The notes under the pieces: model-generated
The model's input: the letters and a program-made list of their open reading frames with translations, nothing else
The model's database searches: none
What the model was told of the DNA's origin: nothing
Program-made: the position numbers and the translations under genes
In this document: positions 42,531 through 51,234 of the stretch, one piece after another
Layout of the letters: the number at the start of each line of letters is the position of its first letter
Position numbering within the stretch: position 1 is the stretch's first letter
Assembly: GCA_033851265.1 (NCBI GenBank)
Contig: JAWWOW010000025.1
Span: 127,982-191,981, forward strand
Source of the DNA: JAWWOW01 sp033851265
GTDB taxonomy: Bacteria > Actinomycetota > Actinomycetes > JAWWOW01
DNA: 64,000 nucleotides
Direction: 5' to 3'

Positions 42531-44864
42531 CTAGGTGCGGTTGATTATCGGTGCGTAGGTCCGGCAGGCCTCGTTGCGCAGGCTTGGGCAGGCCGGCTGA
42601 CCCGTTGGTACGCCGACTCCCGGGACAACCGGCAGGAACAGGCTTGACGGCATGCTCGGGGAGAAAGCGATCGACACCTTCGCGGTACCTGCCGGCTGGG
42701 TCTCGTCGAACGACCAGATCGGCTGGGTGCCGTTGGGTCCGGCGATCGTGATGCGGATGCGTGTGCCGGCGCGGTAGGCGTGCCCCTCGTAGTAGAGCGG
42801 GATGACGACCTTCACGAACTTGTCCGTGGGCATGGGTTGTACGTCGGACTCCAACATGCTTGGGATCGGATTGAGCAGCGTGCTCTTCTGTTTGAAGAGG
42901 TTGTTCGCATCGGTGGAGAGCTTGCGCTCACTGGCGCGGATCCAACCGTTCTGCACGAACGTCTCGTGCCCGGCGCCGTCGACCTCACTGACGATCGCCT
43001 GCAGGTCGACGTCCGGGGTCGAGGAGCGCACCCAAACGTGAATCGCACCGGCGCCGATCACGGTTGTGTTGCTCGTCAGTGGCGCCGTCAGGTACGACAC
43101 CGCATTCCCGGACGGGTTCTGCTTCCACTGCCAGTCCCACTGCGACGCGTTGCTCCAGAGCCCGCCGGTACCGGTGTTGGTGCCGTAGTCGGTCAACGGC
43201 AGGGCCGCGGCGTCGGAGGTGTACCAGTTGACGCCTGTGCCACTGGGCTGGTCGGTCAGTGTCCCGTTGGGTCCGACGTACCACCGACGAGCAGTGGTGC
43301 CCGGGATCGGCAATTGCGAGAACGACTGCTCGAAGCCTGGATATGGGTTGCCGGGCGTGACTTTCCCTGCTGGGGACTTCCCGGCGCCGTTGTCGAACAG
43401 CACACGTACTGGCGGCAGCTTCTCGAAGGCTGCCAGCGCCCCGGCGTACGTCGGCTTCGATTGGATCGGGTCGAGCGGCAACGTGACCGCGTCTTTCGCC
43501 GGTATCCCCATCGCCTGCTGGTAGATCACCGGAGCAGCAGCTCGGGTCGCCGCCGAGTTTTTCGCCGGCGCCTGGTTCGCGACGTACAGCTGAAGGAAGT
43601 CGTACCAGCGGTTGTAGGTCTCCGGATCGAGTGAGTCGATGTGCGCGCCGTTCGTGAACGTGAACCACTTCTTCTGCGTACCAGTGAAGTGCGAGACGAG
43701 GGCGGGGCAGTGACCGCCGGTCTGCTCGTCCTGCCATTGGCACGCCATGAACACCGGCACGTTGATCTTGTTGACGAACGTGATCGGGTCGAGTGGATCG
43801 GCGATCGCTGGGCGGTAGTGCGCGTTCTCCCGGATCTTGGCCATCAGGTCGGCAGCCTCACCGTGGAGGACCTGGTTGTCCTTGCACGTCAGGTCGCCCT
43901 GCTGGATCCGGTCGTAGGCCCACGACTGCCCGCCGTCGGGGCCGGCCGGCAGCGCCTCCTGCTGGCGTTCCAGCGCCCAGTCGACGGCGAACCCGGTGTT
44001 GAGGATGCCGCCGGGGTAGAGCGTCGTTGCCGTCGCATCGAGGACCGACAGGGGCGAGATCGCCGCGAGCGACGGCGGGCGGAGCTGCGCGGTGAACAGC
44101 TGGCTGATCCCGCCGTAGGAGATGCCCATCATCCCGACCTTGTGCCCCTTGACCCACGGCTGGCGGGCGATCGTCTCGATGACGTCGTACCCGTCGAGGT
44201 TCTGTAGCGGCTCGAAGAAGTCGAAGGCCCCACCCGAGCAGCCGGTGCCCCGCATGTTCACGTCGACGACGGCGAAGCCCATGATGTTGGCCAGCACGGC
44301 GATGCCGTTCGTCGGACCGGACGGGTTGGCGTAGCCGTAGCCCGAGTATTCGATGAGGGTCGGGTACGGCGGGGCGTACGCCGGGCCGGCGGGCAGCTGG
44401 ACGTCGGTAGGAACCATCCCGCCCAGGCTGGTCGGTGGGTGGACGGTGTAGGCAAGTTTCGTCCCGTCGCGGGTCGTCAGGTAGCCATACCCGTGATCGG
44501 GAATCGACTGGTTGTGGATCCCCGGGTTCCACGGCGCCGCCTGGGTGGTGTGCACCGTGATCGGCCCCGACTGCTGCCCGCTCGACAGCACCCGCACGCG
44601 GTAGCCCGTGCCCGGCGCGACCTCACGGAACAGCAATCCGCCCAACGAGTCAGCCGACTGGGTGGCGACCTGCTGGCCGGAGCTGTTCAGCAGCGCCACC
44701 TGGGCGTCGGGAGCGAGGCCGGTGATGTAGACCTGCTCCGCACTGCCCCGGGCGGTGAACCCTGGCGCGCTGGGGCTTGCCGTGGCGGTGCTCACGGCCG
44801 CGAAGAGACCGGCGATCAGAGCCGTGGCCAGCGAGATCCGAAGGGTTGCGCCTTGGTTCCGCAC
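42531..44864 (-). CDS. Secreted CocE/NonD-family alpha/beta hydrolase
   Basis: 777 aa from a GTG at 44864 with GAGGAGAA about ten bases upstream; the frame runs to 45026, but a start there would hide the signal peptide (MRNQGATLRISLATALIAGL, cleavage after TATAS). The domain order is a beta-rich start, an alpha/beta hydrolase core (GYGYLTTRDGTKLAYTVHPP, DVNMRGTGCSGG, nucleophile in MGISYGGISQ, His in NGAHIDSLDPETYNRW) and a C-terminal jelly-roll (VDLQAIVSEVDGAGHE, GTRIRITIAGPNGTQP). This matches X-Pro dipeptidyl-peptidase / cocaine-esterase-like enzymes. The substrate is unknown; export suggests ester or peptide breakdown outside the cell. Confidence 0.88.
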   Translation of the reverse strand: MRNQGATLRISLATALIAGLFAAVSTATASPSAPGFTARGSAEQVYITGLAPDAQVALLNSSGQQVATQSADSLGGLLFREVAPGTGYRVRVLSSGQQSGPITVHTTQAAPWNPGIHNQSIPDHGYGYLTTRDGTKLAYTVHPPTSLGGMVPTDVQLPAGPAYAPPYPTLIEYSGYGYANPSGPTNGIAVLANIMGFAVVDVNMRGTGCSGGAFDFFEPLQNLDGYDVIETIARQPWVKGHKVGMMGISYGGISQLFTAQLRPPSLAAISPLSVLDATATTLYPGGILNTGFAVDWALERQQEALPAGPDGGQSWAYDRIQQGDLTCKDNQVLHGEAADLMAKIRENAHYRPAIADPLDPITFVNKINVPVFMACQWQDEQTGGHCPALVSHFTGTQKKWFTFTNGAHIDSLDPETYNRWYDFLQLYVANQAPAKNSAATRAAAPVIYQQAMGIPAKDAVTLPLDPIQSKPTYAGALAAFEKLPPVRVLFDNGAGKSPAGKVTPGNPYPGFEQSFSQLPIPGTTARRWYVGPNGTLTDQPSGTGVNWYTSDAAALPLTDYGTNTGTGGLWSNASQWDWQWKQNPSGNAVSYLTAPLTSNTTVIGAGAIHVWVRSSTPDVDLQAIVSEVDGAGHETFVQNGWIRASERKLSTDANNLFKQKSTLLNPIPSMLESDVQPMPTDKFVKVVIPLYYEGHAYRAGTRIRITIAGPNGTQPIWSFDETQPAGTAKVSIAFSPSMPSSLFLPVVPGVGVPTGQPACPSLRNEACRTYAPIINRT

Positions 44865-45118
44865 GATGTGAGTTCTCCTCCCGGGCGCCAGGTGCGCTGG
44901 CGCGTCGTCGGGAACAGACTTCGACGCGGCTTGCGCCGGGTCCTTCACGGCGTACGGAATGGACGCTTTGCGAGGTCCTGGGTCAGGTTTGCCCAGATGA
45001 TCCAGGATGCGCGGCCCGGATCCCATTCATAAGCCGTAGGGGCCTGCCGAAACTGTTCATGAGGTGTCGGCCGCCTTGAAGTTGGCGGTCGCCCGCAACT
45101 TTTGGTGGACCTGCCCTT

Positions 45119-47284
45119 GTGACGACCGAATTGGGACGCGCTCAACTTGTTCGCCCCCGCGAGCCCGGTGAGCGTGCCCTAGGCGAGCGCGAGGCAGCAG
45201 CGTCGGCAGTGACTGACATCTGGACAGTAGCGGCCCAAGAATCAGCGGACGCCATCTTCGGCCTGGATCGCTTCGGGCTTGTATCGACGTGGACCCTCGG
45301 AGCCACCCGGTTGCTCGGCTACGAAGCCGAGGAGGTGATCGGGCACACCAGCGCCTCGTTGGTCGTGGACGAGTTGGTTGAGGAGCACCGGACCCGCGTC
45401 GTACGGGTTCTTGCCGGCGAGCGCATCGAGCGGCTGCCGTTCACCGCACGGCACAAAAACGGCAGTTCAGTGCCCATGTCGTTGACCATGACCCCGCTTC
45501 CAGATGGCGAGGGTGCGTGTGTTGTCGCGCGCGATGTGACCGAGCAACAGTTCGCCCAGGCGACGCTGGCGGAGAGTGAACTTCGTCTCCGCGAGGCGCA
45601 GGAGCTTTCACATGTCGGTCTATGGGCGTGGGACGTCGCTGCCGGCACCATGCAGCTCTCCGACGAGTTGTACCGCATCCATGGCATCAATCCTCGTGCG
45701 TTCGACGGAACGCTCGATTCCTATCTCGAGCTCGTGCACCCGCAGGACCGCCTCGCTTTCCAGGACGATTTGCGTCGGGCGCTCGCCGGCGAACTCGTAC
45801 TCGAGCGCGAACATCGCATCCTGTTATCGGATGCCTCCATTGGCTGGGTCTACGCCAGGGCGTCGATCGAGTACGACGGAAGCCAACCGGTCGGGCTACG
45901 CGGAATCTGTCAGGACATCACCGAACGCAAGCGGGCTGCAGAGTCACTTGCTCACCAGGCGATGCATGACGCCCTGACCGGCTTGCCCAACCGCAGTCTG
46001 TTCCTTGACCGACTCGGCCGTGCCGTGACGGCGCTCGATCTTGAACAGTCGCACTTAGCAGTCATCTTCATCGATCTCGACAACTTCAAACTGGTCAACG
46101 ACAGCCTCGGACACAACATCGGGGACCTACTCCTCACCACTGTCGCCCGGCGTCTGCTGCAGGTCATGCGGCCAGGCGACACGACGGCGCGGTTCGGTGG
46201 CGACGAGTTCATGATCCTCTGCGATCACCTGGCGACTGAAGAAGATGCCGTTCTCATTGCCGAGCGGTTGCTCCAGATCGTCGCTGAGCCGATTGACCTT
46301 CATCAGGGCATCGACACCGTTGTCACTGCGAGCGCTGGTATCGCCATCGCCAGCAGCTCGGACGCAAGACCCGAGGATCTGATCCGTTACGCCGACGTCG
46401 CGATGTACCGCGCCAAGGAAGCCGGAAGAGCGCGATATCAGATCTTCGACGCAGGACTGCACGAACGCGCGGCCCGCAAGCTCACCGTCGTCAACGAGCT
46501 CCGTCGCGCCGTCGAAAACGATGAATTCCGGCTCGTGTACCAACCACAAGTGAGTTTCGCGGATGGTGCACTTCTAGGCGTTGAGGCTCTCGTGCGCTGG
46601 CAACACCCCGATCGGGGTTTGCTCAGCCCTGCCGAGTTCATCGATGTCGCGGAGCAAACCCAGCTGATTGTGCCGCTGGGAGGCTGGGTCATGCGTGAGG
46701 CATGTCGGCAGGCTGCTCTGTGGACGGCCCTTGGCGGATCGGCCGCAACCTTGAAGATGTGCGTCAATGTTTCAGCGCTGCAGCTGAGCCGACCCGATTT
46801 GCTGGACGTCGTCGCGTCAGCGCTCAAGACCAGCGGGTTGAATCCGGCGTCCCTCTGTCTTGAGATCACCGAAAGCGTGTTGATGACGGACGTGGAGTCG
46901 TGTCTACACGCTTTGCTTGCTCTGAAGATGCTCGGTGTCGGAATCGCTGTGGACGACTTCGGTACCGGGTACTCGTCTCTTGCATATCTCAGTCGGTTCC
47001 CCATCGATGTGCTCAAGATTGACAAGGGCTTCGTCGACCCGCTCGGCCAAGGGGATCGACGGGCGGAGTCGATCGTTCGCGCGATCATTGATCTGTCTCG
47101 CGCTCTTGACGTGCAGTCTCTTGCCGAGGGCGTCGAGACGATCGAACAGGTCGCGGATCTCAAGGCGGCCGGCTGCGAGGCGGCGCAGGGTTACTACTTC
47201 GCACGTCCAGGCTTTTCGGAAGACGTAACGATCTTGGTCGAAGAAGCCGCGCACCGTGATGTAGGCGTCATGGGGCAACATTGA
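45119..47284 (+). CDS. PAS-PAS-GGDEF-EAL cyclic-di-GMP enzyme
   Basis: 721 aa from GTG 45119. Two PAS sensor domains (~35-155 and ~160-285) precede a GGDEF domain (~290-455) and an EAL domain (~460-710). The diguanylate cyclase signature is RFGGDEF (~358-364), with an intact inhibitory I-site RPGD five residues before it. The EAL side keeps EAL (VEALVRW), Asn (CVNVSALQL), Glu (LEITESVL), DDFGTGYSS, Lys (KIDKGF) and EGVET, so both activities look possible. No membrane segment. It starts an operon with YceI-like and small genes (10-base gap to the next). Confidence 0.93.
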   Translation: MTTELGRAQLVRPREPGERALGEREAAASAVTDIWTVAAQESADAIFGLDRFGLVSTWTLGATRLLGYEAEEVIGHTSASLVVDELVEEHRTRVVRVLAGERIERLPFTARHKNGSSVPMSLTMTPLPDGEGACVVARDVTEQQFAQATLAESELRLREAQELSHVGLWAWDVAAGTMQLSDELYRIHGINPRAFDGTLDSYLELVHPQDRLAFQDDLRRALAGELVLEREHRILLSDASIGWVYARASIEYDGSQPVGLRGICQDITERKRAAESLAHQAMHDALTGLPNRSLFLDRLGRAVTALDLEQSHLAVIFIDLDNFKLVNDSLGHNIGDLLLTTVARRLLQVMRPGDTTARFGGDEFMILCDHLATEEDAVLIAERLLQIVAEPIDLHQGIDTVVTASAGIAIASSSDARPEDLIRYADVAMYRAKEAGRARYQIFDAGLHERAARKLTVVNELRRAVENDEFRLVYQPQVSFADGALLGVEALVRWQHPDRGLLSPAEFIDVAEQTQLIVPLGGWVMREACRQAALWTALGGSAATLKMCVNVSALQLSRPDLLDVVASALKTSGLNPASLCLEITESVLMTDVESCLHALLALKMLGVGIAVDDFGTGYSSLAYLSRFPIDVLKIDKGFVDPLGQGDRRAESIVRAIIDLSRALDVQSLAEGVETIEQVADLKAAGCEAAQGYYFARPGFSEDVTILVEEAAHRDVGVMGQH

Positions 47285-47294
47285 GCTGACGTCG

Positions 47295-47822
47295 ATGCGC
47301 GTGGGATCGCAACGGTCCACGTTTGTCATCGATGCGTCAGAGTCGGCAGTTCTGATCGAAGCGCGCAGCACGGTCGGGCCGATCGAGTTGGCGACCACCG
47401 AAATTGCGGGAACGGCTGCGATCGGGATCGCCGCAGGCAGACTTCACGTCGAGGATCACCCGGTTGCCAATCTGGAGTTGCCGGTCGAGTCGCTCGGCAG
47501 CGGCAATCTGCTGTACGACGCAGAGGTGCATCGACGGCTCGACGCGCGCAGGTACCCCATCATTCGCGCTGAATTACGCGCGGCTCGCGCGCTCGGCTCG
47601 AACCGCTGGTCGCTCGAGGGCGAGTTGACCATCCACGGGACGACGAAAGCGCTCTCCGGGAGTGCAGATATCCAACTGATCGACGACGACCGCCTTTGCA
47701 TGATCGGCGAACAGCTGATCGACATCCGTGACTTCGCGATAAGCCTGCCCTCAACGCTGATGTTGCGTATCTATCCGGACGTCATGGTCCGGTTCCGCCT
47801 CCAAGCCGTCCGAAAGGACTGA
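47295..47822 (+). CDS. YceI-like beta-barrel protein, first copy
   Basis: 175 aa without signal peptide. The pattern STFVIDASESAVLIEARSTV, GRLHVEDHPVANLELPVES, RRLDARRYPIIRAELRAARA, YEGELTIHG-like SLEGELTIHGTTKAL is that of YceI-like lipocalin-fold proteins, which in gram-negatives bind isoprenoid lipids in the periplasm. Here the missing signal peptide suggests a cytoplasmic protein. It lies 10 bases after the GGDEF-EAL gene and eight before the small membrane protein. A second paralogue ends the operon. Confidence 0.8.
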   Translation: MRVGSQRSTFVIDASESAVLIEARSTVGPIELATTEIAGTAAIGIAAGRLHVEDHPVANLELPVESLGSGNLLYDAEVHRRLDARRYPIIRAELRAARALGSNRWSLEGELTIHGTTKALSGSADIQLIDDDRLCMIGEQLIDIRDFAISLPSTLMLRIYPDVMVRFRLQAVRKD

Positions 47823-47830
47823 GTGACCAG

Positions 47831-48103
47831 ATGGGTGTTCTGCTCGCATTCTTTATCGGCTGGGCCATCGGTGCCCGTGGCGGGAAGGAAGGGTTCGACG
47901 AAGTCGTGGTCGCGGCGAACGACGTGCTGAGATCTGAAGAGTTCGCGATGCTGAAGGCTGCATCGCGCACACACGGGGTTTTCGCGCTGCGGCAACTGGT
48001 CGAGTGGCTGGAAACACCAAAGGTTAGCGGCGTCGAGGACGTCCTCGCTCGTGCGCGCCGACTCGTACAACGGTCGGATGACGCAACCGAAGTGGATCTC
48101 TAA
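47831..48103 (+). CDS. Small membrane-associated protein
   Basis: 90 aa, ATG eight bases after the YceI stop. The N-terminus is a short hydrophobic segment with small residues (MGVLLAFFIGWAIGARGGKE) that could be a membrane anchor or a Gly-rich helix; the rest is soluble and helical with KAASRTHGVFALRQLVEWLE. No family recognised. The operon context suggests a partner of the YceI proteins or of c-di-GMP signalling. Confidence 0.6.
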   Translation: MGVLLAFFIGWAIGARGGKEGFDEVVVAANDVLRSEEFAMLKAASRTHGVFALRQLVEWLETPKVSGVEDVLARARRLVQRSDDATEVDL

Positions 48104-48139
48104 CGTGCCGTCACCGAAAGAACCTGAAGGAGTGTTCCG

Positions 48140-48238
48140 TTGCACATGCTCAAGTCCCTACTCATCACCGCGGCCGCGGCCGCGGTGGTTCAGACGCTGC
48201 CCGACCTGGCCCGTTATCTGCGGATCCGCAACCTCTGA
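48140..48238 (+). CDS. DUF6893-like microprotein
   Basis: 32 aa: TTG start at 48140 with GAAGGAG seven to eight bases upstream (an in-frame ATG is at 48146). The sequence is one hydrophobic helix (LLITAAAAAVVQ) followed by LPDLARYLRIRNL, the Pro-Asp-...-Arg-Tyr-Leu-Arg-Ile-Arg ending of DUF6893 small actinobacterial membrane peptides. Its ends and ribosome site make it very likely translated. It sits between the small membrane protein and the second YceI gene, so it is part of the same operon. Confidence 0.7.
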   Translation: MHMLKSLLITAAAAAVVQTLPDLARYLRIRNL

Positions 48239-48266
48239 TCACCTGCTGACCGGCTGAACGATCGCC

Positions 48267-48779
48267 GTGCCCCGGTTCCGTATCAGCGCATCCGAGTCGG
48301 TCGTCGTCGTAGGCGCGCGGACCTCCTTGCATCCGTTTGCCGGAGCTGGCCCCGTCAGTGGTCACTTCGAGGCCGAGCTCAACGGGGGAGGGATCGACCT
48401 CACCCGCCCCTCCGGCGGGATTGTCCGAGTTGACGTGAAGGACCTGCACAGCGAGGCGGTGCACCTCGATCGAGAGATGCTGCGGCGCCTTCAGGCCGAT
48501 CGGTATCCACTCATCACCGGTGTGCTCCGGGCGATCACCGAGGTCACGCACGGCCGCTATCTGATGGAGGGGGAACTCACTCTCCACGGTCGTACGTGCA
48601 GCGTGGAGGGGGAGGCAGCGGTCAACGTCCAAGGGGACGGGCGACTGCACTTCGATGGCGTGATGGAGCTCGACATCCGGGAGTTCGGCATCGACCCACC
48701 GAAGCTATTGATCCTGAAGGTTGACCCGGTGCTCGAAGTCGGGCTGACCTTTGTGGCCGACGCCGACACATCTGACTGA
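48267..48779 (+). CDS. YceI-like beta-barrel protein, second copy
   Basis: 170 aa from GTG 48267. It matches the first YceI-like protein across its length: ISASESVVVVGARTSLHPFA, VDVKDLHSEAVHLDREMLRR, LQADRYPLITGVLRAI, YLMEGELTLHGRTCSVEGEA and LDIREFGIDPPKLLILKV. No signal peptide. As the last gene of the five-gene operon it lies seven bases from the stop of the convergent membrane GGDEF-EAL gene. The conserved hydrophobic strand residues suggest a lipid-binding pocket; no ligand can be named. Confidence 0.8.
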   Translation: MPRFRISASESVVVVGARTSLHPFAGAGPVSGHFEAELNGGGIDLTRPSGGIVRVDVKDLHSEAVHLDREMLRRLQADRYPLITGVLRAITEVTHGRYLMEGELTLHGRTCSVEGEAAVNVQGDGRLHFDGVMELDIREFGIDPPKLLILKVDPVLEVGLTFVADADTSD

Positions 48780-48810
48780 ACCCGCTTACGAGCCGACCCG
48801 TCCGCCGCTC
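48778..48810 (+). repeat. Third copy of the rnpB 3'-end-like repeat
   Basis: Aligns with rnpB 40824-40856 with four base changes and one gap, including gaaccc, gcttac and cgtccgccgc. It covers the end of the second YceI gene and the last codons of the convergent GGDEF-EAL gene, so part of it is coding. Confidence 0.45.
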
Positions 48811-51110
48811 GTCCGTTGATCGGGAATCAATGGAGCGTTCGCGGGTTGGTTGGCTACCCATGTCATCAGCTCGCTGGCTGGCAAGGGTCGCGCGAGGTGG
48901 AAGCCTTGTCCGATATCACAGGAGAGGTCCCGCAGAATCTGCTCGTCTTCCCCCGTCTCGATGCCTTCGGCCACGAGTGTCAGCCCGAGGGAGTGAGCGA
49001 GCTCGACGGTGGACCGGACGATCGCGCCGGCACGAGCGTCGTGGCTCATTCCGACGAGGAAGGATCGATCGAGCTTGAGCTCGTTGACGGGTAGTTCACG
49101 CAGGCGCGCCAGCGATGAATAGCCGGTGCCGTAGTCGTCAATCGAAACCTGTACACCGATCGCTTGCAGTCGACCGAGAAGTTCTGCGGCTCGGTCGGGG
49201 TCGACCATGAGGGTGGTTTCCGTAACTTCCAACATCAAGCACCCTGGCTGGAGGTTGCGAACTGCCAGCAGTTCCCTGATCTGGTCAGGCAGTTCCAGGT
49301 CAAGCAGATTCGACGCGGAGATGTTGACCGCGACCGTCGTTTGTAGGCCAGCTCGCTGCCACTCGGCGATCTGGTCGAGGGCAAGCGCCAGCACCGTCGT
49401 TGTCAGTCGCCGCATGAGTCCGTAGCGCTCGGCCTGCGGGAGGAACTCCACCGGTGGCAGCAGTCCTCGCTGCGGATGTTGCCAGCGCACAAGCGCTTCG
49501 ACCCCGCTGAGCTGCCCGGTGTGCAGGTCGACCTTGGGTTGGAAGTGCAGCACGAGCTGGCCATTTTCCAGCGCCACTCTCAGCTCTTCGACGAGCCGCA
49601 TTGGAGCACTGAGATCCGTTTCGTCGAGATGGGCGTACACGACGGTTCCCAGGCGTTCCCGTTTCGCCTCGTACATCGCGATGTCGGCTCGCTGCAGAAG
49701 TCCGCCCACGCTGCTAGCTGCATCCGGCCAGATAGCGACCCCGCAACTCGCATCCGAATAGATCGTCGTGCCGTCGTTGATGAAGGCCTGCTGTAGATCA
49801 ATACGTACGCGCTCGGCGATGTCATGAGCAACTTCGGGAGACGTGTTGTCGAGCATGATCGCGAACTCGTCCCCACCGAGTCGCGACAAGACGTCGCCGC
49901 CGCGCATGCGTGCCTTCAGTCGTACGCCGACCTCGCGAAGGAGCTGATCCCCGACGAGGTGCCCGAGTGAGTCGTTGACCTCTTTGAAGCGGTCAAGATC
50001 GAGCAGCACCACGGAGAACCGCCCGTGCCCATCGGCGACGCGGCGTTCGACCGCCTCAACGAAGGCCCGACGGTTTCCTAGGCCGGTCAGCTCGTCGGTC
50101 CGAGCCTCGACGCCGTTGATAAGCAAGGTCTGCATTTCGCGAAAGGTGAATGCGGCGCGGGTGAGGCCCGCGAGCACCGTCGCCGCGGCCAGGATCGTTC
50201 CTGGAGCTGCCGTAACTCCGTGGTGATCTCGCATCAGGAGCCCGACTGACGCAATCGTGAACAGTGTGGGCACGACAAGCACCGCCCAGCCACGGGTGCG
50301 GGTGCTTGGCAAACGCCGGGACTGTTTCCAGGCCGCGGAGGCCATCAGCGCGGCGCCCACTGCCCACAAAGAGTCGAGGAGCGTCCCTGTCTGGTAGGTA
50401 TTTGACGAAATGCGGATGCAGTAGATGGTGTCCGCGGCGGCGAACAGGCCGAGACCTAGTCCGAGGTAGACCCAGGCACGATCAGTACGCCAGCCCTGCA
50501 AGGCCAGGGCACCGATCAACATAACCAGCAACAGCAGGTCGCCCACTGGGTAGGCCATCGTCGTCAGCACAGCCCCGAGATTGCCCTCCGCGTTGTGCAG
50601 CATGACCCCCAACCAGGTCATCGCGAACGCGGATAGACCCAGCGCGATGACGAGGCTGTCTATCCGCAGCAATCGGTCTGAGGTTGCCGCCTGCTTTCGC
50701 GCGAGTCGAATCACGCCGGCGTAGAAGAACGGATAGGAGGCCAGCCAGCAGACGTCAGCAACGGAGGGCGACGGTGGGCTGGCTTGGTACTGCACGTACA
50801 TGACGTAGATGAGTTGGCCGATCGCGTAGAGCCCCAGCCCTGCGGCGATGCATCCCCACACGGCTCGATCGCTCCGCACCTTGTAGGCCCGCAAGGCGAT
50901 GAGAAGGGTTGCCGAAACCAGAATGGCATTCTGTAGCCAGCCATCCCATGTGACGTCGTAACCACTATGCGCACGCACCCCCGGAATGTGGGTGGCCGCG
51001 TAGCCGACAACAGCAGCACATAGCGCGAGCTGGGCAAGGCCAGTGCCACGAATGTGAACGACTGGCTGTGGGTTTTCAGGAGCTTGGGCAATGATGTCCA
51101 CACTCGTCAT
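48786..51110 (-). CDS. Membrane-bound GGDEF-EAL cyclic-di-GMP enzyme
   Basis: 774 aa from the ATG at 51110 with GAGG about nine bases upstream; a TTG at 51158 without ribosome site extends the frame. About eight or nine membrane segments fill residues ~20-330 (LALCAAVVGYAATHI, AILVSATLLIALRAY, TMAYPVGDLLLLVMLIGALA and others). The GGDEF domain follows with RLGGDEF and an intact I-site RGGD, then EAL with VEALVRW, AVNISASNL, LEVTETTL, DDYGTGYSS, KLDRSF and EGIET. Both activities are plausible, with the membrane part sensing. It converges on the YceI operon. Confidence 0.93.
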   Translation of the reverse strand: MTSVDIIAQAPENPQPVVHIRGTGLAQLALCAAVVGYAATHIPGVRAHSGYDVTWDGWLQNAILVSATLLIALRAYKVRSDRAVWGCIAAGLGLYAIGQLIYVMYVQYQASPPSPSVADVCWLASYPFFYAGVIRLARKQAATSDRLLRIDSLVIALGLSAFAMTWLGVMLHNAEGNLGAVLTTMAYPVGDLLLLVMLIGALALQGWRTDRAWVYLGLGLGLFAAADTIYCIRISSNTYQTGTLLDSLWAVGAALMASAAWKQSRRLPSTRTRGWAVLVVPTLFTIASVGLLMRDHHGVTAAPGTILAAATVLAGLTRAAFTFREMQTLLINGVEARTDELTGLGNRRAFVEAVERRVADGHGRFSVVLLDLDRFKEVNDSLGHLVGDQLLREVGVRLKARMRGGDVLSRLGGDEFAIMLDNTSPEVAHDIAERVRIDLQQAFINDGTTIYSDASCGVAIWPDAASSVGGLLQRADIAMYEAKRERLGTVVYAHLDETDLSAPMRLVEELRVALENGQLVLHFQPKVDLHTGQLSGVEALVRWQHPQRGLLPPVEFLPQAERYGLMRRLTTTVLALALDQIAEWQRAGLQTTVAVNISASNLLDLELPDQIRELLAVRNLQPGCLMLEVTETTLMVDPDRAAELLGRLQAIGVQVSIDDYGTGYSSLARLRELPVNELKLDRSFLVGMSHDARAGAIVRSTVELAHSLGLTLVAEGIETGEDEQILRDLSCDIGQGFHLARPLPASELMTWVANQPANAPLIPDQRTSGGRVGS

Positions 51111-51234
51111 GGTCAGTGCCTCGGTAGAACGCACTGGGCAGACGAGGAATTCGGACAAAGATGATCAGTCTGGCATTGCGGAAGTAGTTAGTTGAGCCGT
51201 GTCGATCTGGTCGCTAGGTCCTCGCGGTTGGGCG

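Noticed and set aside
44865..45026. A 54-residue extension of the CocE-like hydrolase
   Set aside because: It would bury the signal peptide, which begins at the GTG at 44864 with a ribosome site; the extension is charged and unlike a leader.
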